A stretch of 41,343 nt of DNA. It comes from Anaerolineae bacterium (GTDB lineage: Bacteria > Chloroflexota > Anaerolineae > Caldilineales > Caldilineaceae). Of this stretch, positions 41,253 to 41,343 are shown in pieces. A model generated the notes under the pieces. The model did no database searches and had not been told where the DNA came from. It saw only the letters and a program-made list of their open reading frames with translations. How positions within the stretch are numbered: the stretch's first letter is position 1; each line of letters opens with the position of its first letter. Location: positions 1 through 41,343 of the forward strand of contig JAUIHI010000047.1 in assembly GCA_030432295.1 (NCBI GenBank), written 5' to 3'. Made by a program: the position numbers and the translations under genes.

Positions 41253-41343
41253 GGGTCACCTTTTTGCTAAATTTTTGGCTTCGAGACCAAACGTAGCGAA
41301 AGGCAACCCCATGAGAAAGGCGAAAGACTGGGGACAACCGTGC
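41253..41343 (+). mobile_element. Possible left end of an insertion sequence
   Basis: From about 41253, GGGGTCACCTTT begins a stretch that ends in AAAGGCAACCCC just before an ATG at 41311; the two words are imperfect complements. The frame from 41311 reads MRKAKDWGQPC before the window stops, which recalls the first residues of a transposase group with a C-P-N-P zinc knuckle. The evidence is thin, because only 11 codons are visible. Confidence 0.35.

Overview
This is a GC-rich bacterial chromosome segment with about 43 complete protein genes, mostly in short operons on both strands. It carries no rRNA, tRNA or CRISPR that I can see. The gene mix suggests an aerobic or facultative member of the Chloroflexota (Anaerolineae/Caldilineae type): CO-dehydrogenase-type accessory genes coxD/E/F/G, several B12-binding radical SAM proteins, corrinoid methyltransferases, SufR-like Fe-S control and intergenic palindromes. 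That assignment is inference from gene content, not a phylogenetic result.

Layout. 1-2000: a partial HTH/transposase-like gene at the left edge, then a two-subunit CoA-transferase operon (minus). 2063-2267: a 205-bp MITE with terminal inverted repeats and a target-site duplication. 2287-5550: a copper operon csoR-copZ-copA with a visible promoter and CsoR-type operator. 5650-9370: a SufR-like regulator, moaA, and small Fe-S or sulfur proteins (A-type carrier, DUF2203, Nfu, rhodanese). 9613-16081: four radical SAM genes, three with B12-type N-terminal domains, with a PIN toxin-antitoxin pair embedded between them. 16170-20242 (minus): a HipA-like kinase, a DUF3037 protein, and a methyl-transfer module of two URO-D-family proteins flanking a corrinoid protein. 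20410-21683: a DUF59 protein and a glycerophosphodiesterase. 21763-30721 (minus): YdeI-like, quinone oxidoreductase, GlcE, GlcD, XdhC, a TPR/ST7-like protein, a short XdhC/CoxF, CoxE (VWA) and a CoxD/MoxR ATPase. 30950-32600 (minus): a small P-loop kinase and CoxG. 32827-36106: cysteine desulfurase, a membrane protein and a MEMO1-family protein. 36196-41227: a selenocysteine-containing PrxQ peroxiredoxin, a secreted subtilase, a universal stress protein, a lipase-like hydrolase and a class IIIb adenylyl cyclase. The right edge probably enters another insertion sequence.

How the genes fit together. CoxD/E/F/G, XdhC and MoaA are the maturation side of a molybdenum hydroxylase (CO dehydrogenase or xanthine-dehydrogenase family), but no structural subunits lie in the window. 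The SufR-like regulator, A-type carrier, Nfu, DUF59 and cysteine desulfurase supply Fe-S clusters, which the radical SAM and molybdenum enzymes need. The corrinoid protein with two URO-D-family partners looks like a methyl-transfer cassette.

The best single discovery is the peroxiredoxin at 36654-36196. An in-frame TGA sits exactly at the peroxidatic cysteine and is followed by a SECIS-like hairpin. The second theme is the repeat landscape: two MITE families with perfect target-site duplications, a palindromic family of about 130 bp in three copies, and many long, near-perfect, locus-specific hairpins between genes.
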